This document shows, piece by piece, positions 1 through 7,424 of a stretch of DNA of 64,000 nt (positions within the stretch are counted from its first letter, which is position 1; the number at the start of each line of letters is the position of its first letter). The stretch covers positions 600,799 through 664,798 of the forward strand of contig CAXUKO010000001.1 of the NCBI GenBank assembly GCA_964251665.1, in the 5' to 3' direction. A program made the translations under genes and the position numbers. Source of the DNA: JBBQLG01 sp964251665. GTDB lineage: Bacteria; Bacteroidota; Bacteroidia; Cytophagales; Spirosomataceae. The notes beneath the pieces were generated by a model. The model did not search any database and was not told the DNA's origin. It worked only from the letters and a program-made list of their open reading frames with translations.

Positions 1-1
1 T

Positions 2-352
2 TTCAAGTCGGTTGGGCAACCCTCGCGGGTGTTGGTTTGCTCGGATGGGGATCTGATTGTGAACGATGTCGACTACCGTCGGCAGGTGCCCTATCCGCTG
101 GGCTACGACCGGTATACGCGCACGCAGTTTGCCAACAAGGAGTTTGCCCTGAACGCCCTTGATTACCTCATCGACCCCGAAGGGGTGATCACGGCCCGCA
201 CCCGCACGGTCACACTACGACCGCTGGATAAAATCCGTGTCAACAATGAGCAGACGGGCTGGCAGTTACTAAACCTGCTCGGGCCACTGGTGCTGGTTGG
301 CGCCGTTGGCGCGGTGTGGCAGGTGATTCGGCGGAGGAAATACGGGCGGTAA
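2..352 (+). CDS. gldG: GldG, gliding-associated ABC-type auxiliary protein (C-terminal end only)
   Basis: The reading frame is open from the first bases of the window, so only the last 116 codons are present. The visible part contains RVLVCSDGDLIVNDV, an arginine-rich RTRTVTLRPLDKIRV stretch, one membrane helix (about LLGPLVLVGAVGAVW) and a short basic tail RRRKYGR. This is the usual ending of GldG, which works with GldA and GldF in a transporter-like complex needed for gliding and type IX secretion in Bacteroidota. The dnaN gene lies directly downstream, an arrangement I recall from other Cytophagales. Family assignment is from pattern recognition on a partial protein. Confidence 0.75.
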   Translation, partial: FKSVGQPSRVLVCSDGDLIVNDVDYRRQVPYPLGYDRYTRTQFANKEFALNALDYLIDPEGVITARTRTVTLRPLDKIRVNNEQTGWQLLNLLGPLVLVGAVGAVWQVIRRRKYGR

Positions 353-353
353 A

Positions 354-477
354 ACCTCACCCCCTACCCCCTCTCCTTTACTAAGGAGAGGGGGTGACGA
401 CTTCGCTACTTTCGTAGCAAAAATGACTAAGACTACTCCCCTCTCCTTTTTTCAAGGAGAGGGGCCGGGGGTGAGGT
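354..477. repeat. Composite inverted repeat between gldG and dnaN
   Basis: An outer inverted pair (acctcacccc at about 354-363, ggggtgaggt at about 468-477) encloses two smaller hairpins, each made from cccctctcctt facing aaggagagggg, with loops of a few bases. Between them lies a short spacer, cgctactttcgtagc, that can itself fold. The block starts two bases after the gldG stop and could terminate that transcript. The nested layout looks more like a dispersed palindromic repeat than a simple terminator. Confidence 0.7.
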
Positions 478-500
478 AAGGAAGAGAAAATGACCTAAAA

Positions 501-523
501 TTTGCTTACTTTTGCTTACTTTG
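501..523 (+). promoter_or_regulatory. Probable dnaN promoter with tandem tttgcttact repeats
   Basis: Two exact copies of tttgcttact (501-520) are followed by a degenerate third (ttgacttacc). Within them TACTTTTG (507-514) matches the Bacteroidota -7 consensus TAnnTTTG, about 32 bases before the dnaN start. I see no clear TTG -33 element at the expected distance, so the call rests on the -7 box. Confidence 0.45.
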
Positions 524-546
524 ACTTACCCGAAAACATACTGCTC

Positions 547-1683
547 ATGAAGTTTATCGTCTCCTCAGCCGTTCTGCTTAAGAATTTACAAAACATCAAC
601 GGCGTGGTGGCCACAAACCCCATCGTGCCGATCCTGGAAAACTTTCTGTTTAAAATCGACGCCGGTAACCTGATCGTAACGGCCTCCGATTTGCAGACGA
701 CCATGATGACCGAAATTCCGGTGGACGCCACCGAGAATGGTGCCATTGCCATTCCGGCCCGTTTGCTGCTGGATACCCTGCGGAGCCTGCCCGAACAGCC
801 CGTTACGTTCAATATTGACACCGAAACCTTCGGTACCGAAATCCTGACCGACAACGGCCGGTATAAGCTCTCGGGCGAAAATCCAATCGATTTCCCAAAG
901 ATTCCGGCTGTAGCCAAAAATCTGTCGGTCGAGATGACATCCGATGCCCTGCTGGGTGCCATCAATAATACCGTTTTTGCCACCAGCACCGATGATCTGC
1001 GCCCGGCCATGACGGGGGTTTATCTGCAACTGACCAGCGAAAACGCAACGTTCGTCGCTACCGACGGGCACCGCCTGATTCGCTACCGCCGGATGGACAT
1101 TCAGTCGCCAACGACGACGACGATGATTATTCCGCGCAAGGCCTTGACGTTGTTGAAATCGTCGCTGCCCGAAGGAGTGCCCGTTAAAGCAGAATTCAGC
1201 CAGTCGAATGCGTCGTTTACCTTTGGCGGCAGCGGCCGTCCGACCACCCAGATGATCTGCCGCCTGATTGATGAGCGGTTCCCGGATTACGAAAACGCCA
1301 TTCCGGTTAACAACCCGAACATCATGACCATTGGCCGTACAGACCTGTCGAATTCGCTGAAGCGGATCATGATCTACGCCAACCGGACCACGCACCAGAT
1401 TCGGCTCTCATTAAAGGCGAATGCACTCACGATTTCGGCCGAGGATCTGGATTACTCCAACGAAGCCAATGAGAAACTGATGTGCGATTATGATGGTGAT
1501 GCGATGGAAATTGGTTTCAACGCTAAACTCATGGCCGAAATGCTGAATAACTTGGATGCGAAGATGATCTCCCTCGAATTATCGGCCCCCAACCGGGCTG
1601 GCCTGATTATCCCCGCTGATAAGGAAGAATACGAAGACATCCTGATGCTGGTAATGCCAGTGATGCTGAATACCTACGCGTAA
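547..1683 (+). CDS. dnaN: DNA polymerase III subunit beta (sliding clamp)
   Basis: A 378-residue protein starting MKFIVSSAVLLKNLQNIN, the classic N terminus of the beta clamp. The clamp forms a ring on DNA that tethers the replicative polymerase and recruits repair proteins. The length fits three clamp domains; DGHRLIRYRR in the middle and the C-terminal LVMPVMLNTY segment, which forms the protein-binding pocket edge, are typical. An in-frame start 45 bases upstream exists, but the 547 start gives the family N terminus and sits a plausible distance from the TACTTTTG box. It is not next to dnaA here. Confidence 0.97.
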   Translation: MKFIVSSAVLLKNLQNINGVVATNPIVPILENFLFKIDAGNLIVTASDLQTTMMTEIPVDATENGAIAIPARLLLDTLRSLPEQPVTFNIDTETFGTEILTDNGRYKLSGENPIDFPKIPAVAKNLSVEMTSDALLGAINNTVFATSTDDLRPAMTGVYLQLTSENATFVATDGHRLIRYRRMDIQSPTTTTMIIPRKALTLLKSSLPEGVPVKAEFSQSNASFTFGGSGRPTTQMICRLIDERFPDYENAIPVNNPNIMTIGRTDLSNSLKRIMIYANRTTHQIRLSLKANALTISAEDLDYSNEANEKLMCDYDGDAMEIGFNAKLMAEMLNNLDAKMISLELSAPNRAGLIIPADKEEYEDILMLVMPVMLNTYA

Positions 1684-1695
1684 CGGTCGTTGGGT

Positions 1696-1753
1696 TTGTG
1701 GTTTGTCGTTTGTGGTTTTATGCATCAGCTAAACCACAAATGACAAACCACAA
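1696..1753. terminator. Long hairpin between dnaN and the Tet-like exporter
   Basis: The left arm (1696-1718) and right arm (1731-1753) are 23-base inverted copies of a gtggtttgtc-type sequence with one difference, which is a G-U pair in RNA. The loop is 12 bases. It begins 13 bases after the dnaN stop and probably terminates dnaN, although no long T run follows. Confidence 0.6.
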
Positions 1754-1775
1754 CTTATTTTAACCCTATTTTCTT

Positions 1776-3011
1776 ATGCCCAGCAAATCCCAGGCTGCTT
1801 TACCATTCATCTTCATTACCCTCCTGATCGACGTGACGGGGTTAGGAATTATCATCCCGGTTTTTCCAAAGCTGATTGAAACACTCACTGGGGAAGGGCT
1901 GAGTCATGCGTCTCAATACGCGGGCTGGCTAACGTTTTCGTATGCCATCATGCAGTTCATATTTTCGCCGGTGCTGGGCGGATTAAGCGATCAGTTTGGG
2001 CGTCGGCCGGTGCTGTTATTTTCGTTGCTTGGCTTTGGCTGCGATTACATACTTCAGGGCTTCGCACCAACTATTGGCTGGCTCTTTATCGGACGCATTA
2101 TCGCGGGTATTACCGGGGCCAGTTTTACTACCGCCAGTGCTTACATCGCCGACATCAGCGAGCCCGAAAAACGGGCGCAGAATTTTGGGTTAATCGGGGC
2201 CGCCTTTGGATTAGGGTTCATCCTTGGCCCAGCCATGGGTGGATTATTAGGGCAGTACGGCCCGCGTGTCCCATTTTTTGTGGCCGCCGGCCTGACGATG
2301 GTGAACTGGCTGTATGGCTTTTTTGTCCTGCCCGAATCGCTGGCTCTCGAAAACCGACGTCCCTTCAACTGGAAACGGGCCAACCCGGTTGGATCGCTGC
2401 TGCGGCTCCGGCGTTATCCGGTAATTATGGGGCTTGTCGCATCGCTGGTGCTGATTTATCTGGCGCAGTTCGCTATTCAGGGTACATGGACGTTCTACAC
2501 GATGGAGAAATTCAAATGGACCGAAAAAACCGTTGGGCTGTCCCTGGGGGCTATTGGTCTGTCGTTCGCTATTGTGCAGGGTGGTCTGAGCCGGTTGATC
2601 GTACCCAAACTTGGGCCTCGCCGGTCTGTTTACGTCGGCCTTACATTTTACGCACTTGGTTTAATCTGTTTTGCGTTTGCTACAAAAAGCTGGATGATGT
2701 TTGCCTTTATGGTGCCCTACGCCTTGGGTGGGCTGACGGGGCCGTCATTACAGGGTATTATTTCGGGGCAGGTGCCGGCTAATGAGCAGGGTGAGCTACA
2801 GGGTGCCTTAACCAGCTTAACCAGCACAACCGCCTTTATTGGACCGCTGATCATGAGCAGCCTCTTTGCTTATTTTACCGCTCCCGCCACACCGGTTTAT
2901 TTTCCGGGTGCACCATATCTGATGGGTGCCCTGTTCGTTATTGCAGGGGCCCTGCTGGCTATTCGTGCCATCACACCGGCGATGGAAACCTCTCCGCAAC
3001 CGCCATCCTGA
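1776..3011 (+). CDS. MFS transporter, TetA-like (DHA1) drug exporter
   Basis: A 411-residue membrane protein with about twelve helices. The first helix carries FITLLIDVTGLGIIIP, which fits the TCR/Tet subfamily. The loop between helices 2 and 3 carries the MFS signature GGLSDQFGRRPVLL, and FIGRIIAGITGAS follows in helix 4. Such proteins exchange drugs or small molecules for protons across the inner membrane. The substrate cannot be told from sequence, and chromosomal Tet-like proteins of this kind need not give tetracycline resistance. It stands alone between dnaN and yqgE on the same strand. Confidence 0.85.
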   Translation: MPSKSQAALPFIFITLLIDVTGLGIIIPVFPKLIETLTGEGLSHASQYAGWLTFSYAIMQFIFSPVLGGLSDQFGRRPVLLFSLLGFGCDYILQGFAPTIGWLFIGRIIAGITGASFTTASAYIADISEPEKRAQNFGLIGAAFGLGFILGPAMGGLLGQYGPRVPFFVAAGLTMVNWLYGFFVLPESLALENRRPFNWKRANPVGSLLRLRRYPVIMGLVASLVLIYLAQFAIQGTWTFYTMEKFKWTEKTVGLSLGAIGLSFAIVQGGLSRLIVPKLGPRRSVYVGLTFYALGLICFAFATKSWMMFAFMVPYALGGLTGPSLQGIISGQVPANEQGELQGALTSLTSTTAFIGPLIMSSLFAYFTAPATPVYFPGAPYLMGALFVIAGALLAIRAITPAMETSPQPPS

Positions 3012-3144
3012 CCAGGGTGATTCTAAAAGGTTGCTATAGCTGTAAGGTCAGTGCTGCCTGATGTACCGGTGCGACTATTTCTATCGAAAATTCTAAACCT
3101 TGAGGGGCCTATTTCCGTACATACTTCATACAACCTGTGCTATT

Positions 3145-3699
3145 ATGTCTGCCTCATCTGTCACCAATGGAAGTCTGTTGATTGCCGAGCCTTTTCTGGG
3201 CGATACCAACTTCGAGCGTAGCGTTGTGCTGATTTGCGAACACTCAGCCGAAGGCACGTTTGGACTGGTGCTGAACCAGGCGACGAACTTGACCCTGAGC
3301 GATGTACTGGAAGATACATACGCTGAACTGACCCTTTTTACGGGCGGACCCGTGCAACAGAATACACTCCATTTTATCCACCGTCGTCCCGATCTGATCG
3401 ATGATTCGGTAAAGGTTATGGACGGGTTGTACTGGAGTGGAGACTTTGATCAGGTTAAACAGGCGGTTAACCTCGGAACACTTACCGATGGCGACATTCG
3501 ATTTTTTGTCGGGTATTCGGGCTGGAGTGAAGGGCAACTGGACAGTGAACTGGACGCTAAATCATGGATTGTAGCTCGTACGGACGCGGCTTTTCTGTTC
3601 GATACGCCCGCCAATCAGTTCTGGCGGGGCATCCTCAAGCGCATGGGGGGCGAGTTTAAAGCCATCGCCAACTATCCGGTAGATCCCCGGTTGAACTGA
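3145..3699 (+). CDS. YqgE/AlgH family protein (UPF0301)
   Basis: A 184-residue cytoplasmic protein. It shows the family pattern GSLLIAEPFLGDTNFERSVV near the N terminus, GTFGLVLNQ, FTGGPVQ, and FVGYSGWSEGQLDSEL towards the C terminus. The biochemical role of this widespread family is not settled. The chosen ATG gives the usual MSASS-type start; an upstream TTG would add 15 residues unlike the family. No operon partner is evident: an exporter lies upstream and 260 bases of non-coding DNA downstream. Confidence 0.92.
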   Translation: MSASSVTNGSLLIAEPFLGDTNFERSVVLICEHSAEGTFGLVLNQATNLTLSDVLEDTYAELTLFTGGPVQQNTLHFIHRRPDLIDDSVKVMDGLYWSGDFDQVKQAVNLGTLTDGDIRFFVGYSGWSEGQLDSELDAKSWIVARTDAAFLFDTPANQFWRGILKRMGGEFKAIANYPVDPRLN

Positions 3700-3961
3700 C
3701 GAAGCAATACTAAGTGGCTTCGCCTAAGCTGGTAACGCAGCAAGTATTCACGGCGGAGCCAGACCATCTGGTGCAACGGGTTGAGCACAGTACCATCAAA
3801 CGTGAACGCTAGGCTATTTAGGTATCGCAGCGTCGTTTATTCGCTCTATTGGCACCCAGTCTTTGGTATCCGGCGTGATTGCAGCAGGAGCCTGATAGAG
3901 AGTTGGTCTACTACGCCGGACATTGCCGATTTTTGACCAATTTTGCGGGTAGAACTTCGTT
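3700..3961. other. Non-coding stretch after yqgE
   Basis: No convincing gene. At 3706-3746 it holds a degraded version of the repeat seen at 4618-4690 (aagtggcttcgcctaagc compared with aagtggctgcgcccaagt), enclosed by aatact and agtatt. The rest has a weak minus-strand open frame of 63 codons that I do not support as a gene; it may be a gene remnant. Confidence 0.4.
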
Positions 3962-3988
3962 ATGGAAGGTAGTAGCCTTCCATTTTTT
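3962..3988 (+). terminator. Rho-independent terminator
   Basis: ATGGAAGG, a tagt-type loop and CCTTCCAT form a perfect 8-base stem, followed at once by a run of T. The structure lies just before the next gene and shows that the ATG at 3962, inside the stem, is not that gene's start. Confidence 0.75.
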
Positions 3989-3997
3989 GTCTTATTT

Positions 3998-4618
3998 ATG
4001 CGCACACTCCGCTTTACTTGTTTTAGTATCTGTTGCCTGATAGCCTCACTGGCCCACTCGCAGGGGTATCATCCCCCTACCACACTCAATGGGCATTTTG
4101 GGGCCAAATTTGGTGCCCAAACCACCAAAACGGCCATCCAGGGTACGTCGCCCAATATCTCTAAAAACAGCACGGAATTTAACCTCGGGGTTATCTATCG
4201 GTTGCGGTATCGCAAGTACGTGCTTCAGCCAGAACTATTGTACAGCGTGAAAGGCGGGTCGTTTCAGATCGAGCCAACCAGTGGTACCGGGGCGCGGACA
4301 ACTATTCATAATAACTACAACTACTTGAGTGTACCTGTCATGTTTGGCTACATCCCGACGGAAGGGATTACGCTACAGGTTGGCCCGGAGTTCAGTTATG
4401 CGCTCAACACACCGGCATCAAATGGTCCGGCGGTTCGAAATGATCTCGGTTTAGCCGTGGGTGCCCACTACGATTTTCTGGATATGCTGGCAAACTGGAG
4501 CCTGAACGCCCGTTACATCTACGGATTCAACAATATTTCACCCGATGCACAGGCGAGTTTTTATAATCGGACTTTTCAGTTGTCGCTGGTTTATAATTTC
4601 TACAAAAAGGAGAAGTAA
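3998..4618 (+). CDS. Outer-membrane beta-barrel protein, PorT-like
   Basis: A 206-residue protein with a signal peptide ending SLAHSQG. The rest is rich in alternating hydrophobic residues and aromatic strand ends, such as YVLQPELLYSVKGGSF, NYLSVPVMFGYIP, LQVGPEFSYAL and LSLVYNFYKK at the C terminus. This is the pattern of small eight-stranded porin-family barrels common in Bacteroidota, often annotated PorT or outer membrane beta-barrel protein. The barrel presumably sits in the outer membrane; its ligand is unknown. The start at 3998 is chosen because the upstream ATG lies inside a terminator stem. Confidence 0.8.
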   Translation: MRTLRFTCFSICCLIASLAHSQGYHPPTTLNGHFGAKFGAQTTKTAIQGTSPNISKNSTEFNLGVIYRLRYRKYVLQPELLYSVKGGSFQIEPTSGTGARTTIHNNYNYLSVPVMFGYIPTEGITLQVGPEFSYALNTPASNGPAVRNDLGLAVGAHYDFLDMLANWSLNARYIYGFNNISPDAQASFYNRTFQLSLVYNFYKKEK

Positions 4619-4690
4619 GTGGTAAGTCAGTAAGTGGCTGCGCCCAAGTTAGTAAGTGCTTTGCCCATGAATACTTACTGACTTATCACT
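4618..4690. repeat. Inverted repeat of the taagtcagtaag family, before nuoA
   Basis: Two 18-base arms (4618-4635 and 4673-4690) match with one difference. The left arm starts at the last base of the upstream stop codon. The core taagtcagtaag returns at 25819-25830 in a similar hairpin, and a degraded relative lies near 3706-3746. The inner part holds a second taagt copy. More related half-sites (cttaccgactta) continue to about 4720. Confidence 0.65.
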
Positions 4691-4724
4691 TACCGACTTA
4701 CGACTGACTGACCACTTACCCCCT

Positions 4725-5204
4725 ATGCTTACCGATTTCGGGATCATACTGCTCTTTATTCTGGCGGCTTTTGCCTTCATCGCGCTTATCTTGTTCATTG
4801 CGCGCCTGTTGCGGCCGAACCACCCAAATGTGGAGAAGCTGAGCACCTATGAGTCGGGCGAGGAGCCGGTGGGGAATGCCAGTATTCAGTTTAATATCCG
4901 GTTTTACGTGGTAGCGCTGATTTTCGTGCTCTTCGATGTCGAACTGGTCTTTCTCTTCCCCTGGGCTACCGTATTCGGGCGGGCGAATCTGCTGGCTCAG
5001 ACCAACGGCCAATGGGGCTGGTTCGCACTGACCGAAGCTGTTTTGTTTGTGGGTGTGCTGGCCATCGGTCTGGCCTACGCCTGGGCGAAAGGCTATTTAG
5101 ACTGGGTACGCCCCGAGCCTAAACTACCAATCAGCAACTCTACCGTGCCCACCGACCTCTACCAGCGAATCAACGAAAAGTATATTCAGCGAAAGCCGCT
5201 ATGA
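4725..5204 (+). CDS. nuoA: NADH-quinone oxidoreductase subunit A
   Basis: A 159-residue membrane protein with three helices. The loop after the first helix carries KLSTYESGEEPVG, and the second helix region carries FYVVALIFVLFDVELVFLFP, both diagnostic of NuoA/ND3. The subunit sits at the junction between the membrane arm and the quinone-binding peripheral arm of complex I. The C terminus is somewhat longer than in E. coli. The gene starts the partial nuo cluster and overlaps the next reading frame by four bases (ATGA). Confidence 0.95.
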   Translation: MLTDFGIILLFILAAFAFIALILFIARLLRPNHPNVEKLSTYESGEEPVGNASIQFNIRFYVVALIFVLFDVELVFLFPWATVFGRANLLAQTNGQWGWFALTEAVLFVGVLAIGLAYAWAKGYLDWVRPEPKLPISNSTVPTDLYQRINEKYIQRKPL

Positions 5205-5749
5205 CCCAACGACTACTGGCTTTACTGGTACTGGTGATTAGCGCATCGACAGGCATTTCGGCCCAGAAACTCGCCTTGGAGACCTATCACGTTACCGTAA
5301 TAACAAAAGCCGGTGACCGGTTCAAGGGTCTGCTTGAAGATGTAACGCCCATTGCCCTGTACTGCGGGCCGGGCAGTCAGTTCACGTCAACGCGCAGCAC
5401 CCACGTTGTTCCGTTGGAGGAGATCCGAAAGGTCATTCTCCGGCGAACCAATAAACGGCTGGCCGTTCGGGCGGGAGCGGCAGTAGGTGCCCTGGTGTTT
5501 GGGTTCCTGACGGTGCAGGGCTTACAGCGAGACCCCACCCGTAGTTTAGTGGCGTCGGGGCTTACGTTGTTGCTGGCCGGGGGCACTGGAGCCGCTATGG
5601 GTGCGGGTGTGGGTTCCGTTCTGGGCACTATTCCCCACCGTGTTGTTCTGCCCCGCGACCGGGAAAATAGCCTGGATGACTTCCGTCGGCAACTCGAACC
5701 CTTCTCGATACGTTATCAGAACGACGTGTTTAACCGCGTCAGCCAATAA
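5201..5749 (+). CDS. Exported hypothetical protein between nuoA and nuoB
   Basis: A 182-residue protein whose start overlaps the nuoA stop, so it is translated with the nuo operon. It has a signal peptide (cleavage near GISAQ), a beta-rich segment with VTVITKAGDRFKGLLEDVTP that resembles an Sm-like or short beta-barrel strand pattern, then a glycine- and alanine-rich hydrophobic stretch (about residues 88-145, with GGTGAAMGAGVGSVLG) that could form two membrane helices with a glycine zipper. I do not recognise a named family. Similar proteins are known near other Bacteroidota genes, so the nuo position need not mean a complex I function. Confidence 0.75.
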   Translation: MTQRLLALLVLVISASTGISAQKLALETYHVTVITKAGDRFKGLLEDVTPIALYCGPGSQFTSTRSTHVVPLEEIRKVILRRTNKRLAVRAGAAVGALVFGFLTVQGLQRDPTRSLVASGLTLLLAGGTGAAMGAGVGSVLGTIPHRVVLPRDRENSLDDFRRQLEPFSIRYQNDVFNRVSQ

Positions 5750-5762
5750 CCTGTTTTTTGCT

Positions 5763-6308
5763 ATGAGTGTATCGGATGCCACCCATAAATCGGGCGAAGC
5801 GAGCGTAATCATGCTTAGCTCGGAGGAATTATTGAACTGGTCGCGGGCGTCGTCGCTGTGGCCCATGAGTTTCGGACTGGCCTGCTGCGCCATTGAAATG
5901 ATGCAGTCGTTCGCGGCCAGTTACGACCTGGACCGCTTTGGTATCTTTCCGCGCCCTTCGCCCCGGCAATCGGACATTATGATTGTGTCGGGGACGGTGA
6001 CGTTTAAAATGGCAGACCGCATCCGACGGCTTTATGAGCAGATGCCCGAACCGCGCTACGTGATTTCGATGGGGTCGTGTTCTAATTGTGGCGGGCCATA
6101 CTGGCAGCATGGCTACCATGTAGTGAAAGGGGTAGATCGTATTATTCCGGTAGATGTGTACGTACCCGGCTGCCCACCCCGTCCGGAAGCGCTGATCGAC
6201 GGATTCCTGAAATTGCAGGAAAAAATCCGCGCTGAACACCCGTTGCTGGGGGAGAAAGCAACGGCAATAACGCCCGCTTTGCCAGCCTTGCCCGAAGCTG
6301 AATTTTAG
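5763..6308 (+). CDS. nuoB: NADH-quinone oxidoreductase subunit B
   Basis: A 181-residue protein carrying the ligands of iron-sulfur cluster N2: adjacent cysteines in FGLACCAIEMM, one in SMGSCSNCGGPYW and one in VPGCPPRPEAL. N2 is the last cluster before quinone in the peripheral arm of complex I. The upstream open frame extends into the preceding gene, but the ATG at 5763 lies 13 bases after its stop and gives the family length. The next gene is the antitoxin of a decayed toxin-antitoxin pair rather than nuoC. Confidence 0.96.
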   Translation: MSVSDATHKSGEASVIMLSSEELLNWSRASSLWPMSFGLACCAIEMMQSFAASYDLDRFGIFPRPSPRQSDIMIVSGTVTFKMADRIRRLYEQMPEPRYVISMGSCSNCGGPYWQHGYHVVKGVDRIIPVDVYVPGCPPRPEALIDGFLKLQEKIRAEHPLLGEKATAITPALPALPEAEF

Positions 6309-6339
6309 GTATATTTCGTAACAGAAAACGGACAGATTT

Positions 6340-6588
6340 ATGAGTGTTGAGGAATATAAACAACGCCTGCACGAAGTCATCGACGGGGCTGATGACGAAT
6401 CCGCCCTGCGTACCTTACTCGACACGGCTAACCGGGTGTTGGGGAGCCGGGATATTCTGGATGATTTAACAGAGGAGCAACTGGCTGGGTTGATGGAAGC
6501 CAACAAGCAGGTAGAGGCAGGAAACTATATTACTCTTGATGAATTTAAACGGAGATTTGAGCAGCGTTGGCAGACGAAAAAAAGGTAA
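6340..6588 (+). CDS. Antitoxin-like protein of a ParE/RelE-type pair
   Basis: An 82-residue acidic-helical protein (MSVEEYKQRLHEVIDGADDE at the start, LDEFKRRFEQRWQTKKR at the end) lying immediately upstream of, and overlapping, a RelE/ParE-fold toxin frame. Position, size and the helix-rich make-up fit a type II antitoxin. The exact antitoxin family is not clear, and I see no obvious ribbon-helix-helix signature. The frame is intact although its toxin is broken. It lies between nuoB and nuoC in the same orientation. Confidence 0.65.
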   Translation: MSVEEYKQRLHEVIDGADDESALRTLLDTANRVLGSRDILDDLTEEQLAGLMEANKQVEAGNYITLDEFKRRFEQRWQTKKR

Positions 6589-6867
6589 TAGTGTCTATGC
6601 TCGTCGAAGCAGATATTAACCGTATCTCGGATTTCCTCAATGAAAACTGGTCACCCGAACTCGCTATTCGGTTCGTTGACATTTTATCGAAAACTTGATC
6701 TGATAGAGACAATGCCCGGTATTGGTACGCTTACATTGAAAACGCCGGCCGTGCGAAAAATAAGGGTCGATCAGTACAATATGATTTATTATCAGGAATG
6801 TGAAACGGATATCGCTATCCTTCGTGTATTTGACACCCGCAGCAACCCCGACGAAAATCCCTACTGA
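6567..6867 (+). pseudogene. ParE/RelE-type toxin, broken by a one-base frameshift
   Basis: Starting at a TTG inside the antitoxin end, one frame reads ADEKKVIVSMLVEADINRI and on to FVDIL, the usual first strand and helices of ParE-type toxins, then stops at a TGA at 6696-6698. From about 6687 the +1 frame resumes the same fold with RKLDLIETMPGIGTLTL, VRKIRVDQYNMIYYQ and a C-terminal AILRVFDTRSNPDENPY. Removing one T near 6681-6689 restores one continuous frame of about 100 codons. The toxin therefore looks inactivated by a single insertion. Its stop overlaps the nuoC start by one base. Confidence 0.8.
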
Positions 6868-7349
6868 TGTTTCCGCTCGATAACCTCGCCGATCTGCTGA
6901 ATCAGCCCGAAGCCGATACCTTCATCAGCTATCAGACTAATATTACCCAACCTTATCTGACCGTACCGGCCGAACGCTTGGTGGAGGTCTGCCAGTTTTT
7001 GCGCACGGATGAGCGGCTCTACTTCGACCTGTTGGCCTGCGTAACCGCCATCGACAACGGGCCGGAAGCCAATACAATGGAGGTCATTTATAACCTCACT
7101 TCCATTCCTTACGAGCGCAATATCGGCCTGCGCGTTACCCTGCCGCGCGACAAACCGATAGTGCCCAGTGTGGCCCATATCTGGCGCACCGCCGACTGGC
7201 ATGAGCGCGAAGCCTTTGACCTCGTTGGGGTGGAGTTTGCCAATCACCCCGACCTCCGCCGGATTCTGCTGCCCGCCGATTGGGTAGGCCACCCGCTCCG
7301 GCGCGACTACCAGGAGATGACAGAATACCACGGTATTAAAACGACGTAG
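6867..7349 (+). CDS. nuoC: NADH-quinone oxidoreductase subunit C
   Basis: A 160-residue protein with the 30-kDa subunit signature: WRTADWHEREAFDLVGVEF, then HPDLRRILLP.DWVGHPLRRDY. NuoC lies in the peripheral arm next to NuoD near the quinone site. The start ATG shares one base with the stop of the broken toxin frame, so translation may have been coupled to the toxin gene. No nuoD follows; the next gene is an unrelated exported protein, so the rest of the complex must be encoded elsewhere. Confidence 0.95.
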   Translation: MFPLDNLADLLNQPEADTFISYQTNITQPYLTVPAERLVEVCQFLRTDERLYFDLLACVTAIDNGPEANTMEVIYNLTSIPYERNIGLRVTLPRDKPIVPSVAHIWRTADWHEREAFDLVGVEFANHPDLRRILLPADWVGHPLRRDYQEMTEYHGIKTT

Positions 7350-7424
7350 CAGAAAATTTGACATCGGTAAGCAATTTGCCCGGTTTCGGTGTTATTTGCC
7401 TGTCGATTTGTCTACTTTTCTATT

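Noticed and set aside
353..480. CRISPR-like repeat array
   Set aside because: Repeat units are inverted, not direct, and no regular spacers exist here or elsewhere in the window.
586..1395. Long open frame opposite dnaN
   Set aside because: It is a shadow of dnaN codon use, rich in Arg, Gln, Gly and His with no domain pattern; the dnaN reading is certain.
3814..4005. Minus-strand open frame of 63 codons downstream of yqgE
   Set aside because: It overlaps a terminator and the start of the barrel protein gene, has no recognisable start context or family, and could be only a gene remnant.
6681..6698. Programmed ribosomal frameshift in the ParE-like gene
   Set aside because: The site has no slippery heptamer followed by a pseudoknot that I can see; a simple insertion of T explains it better.
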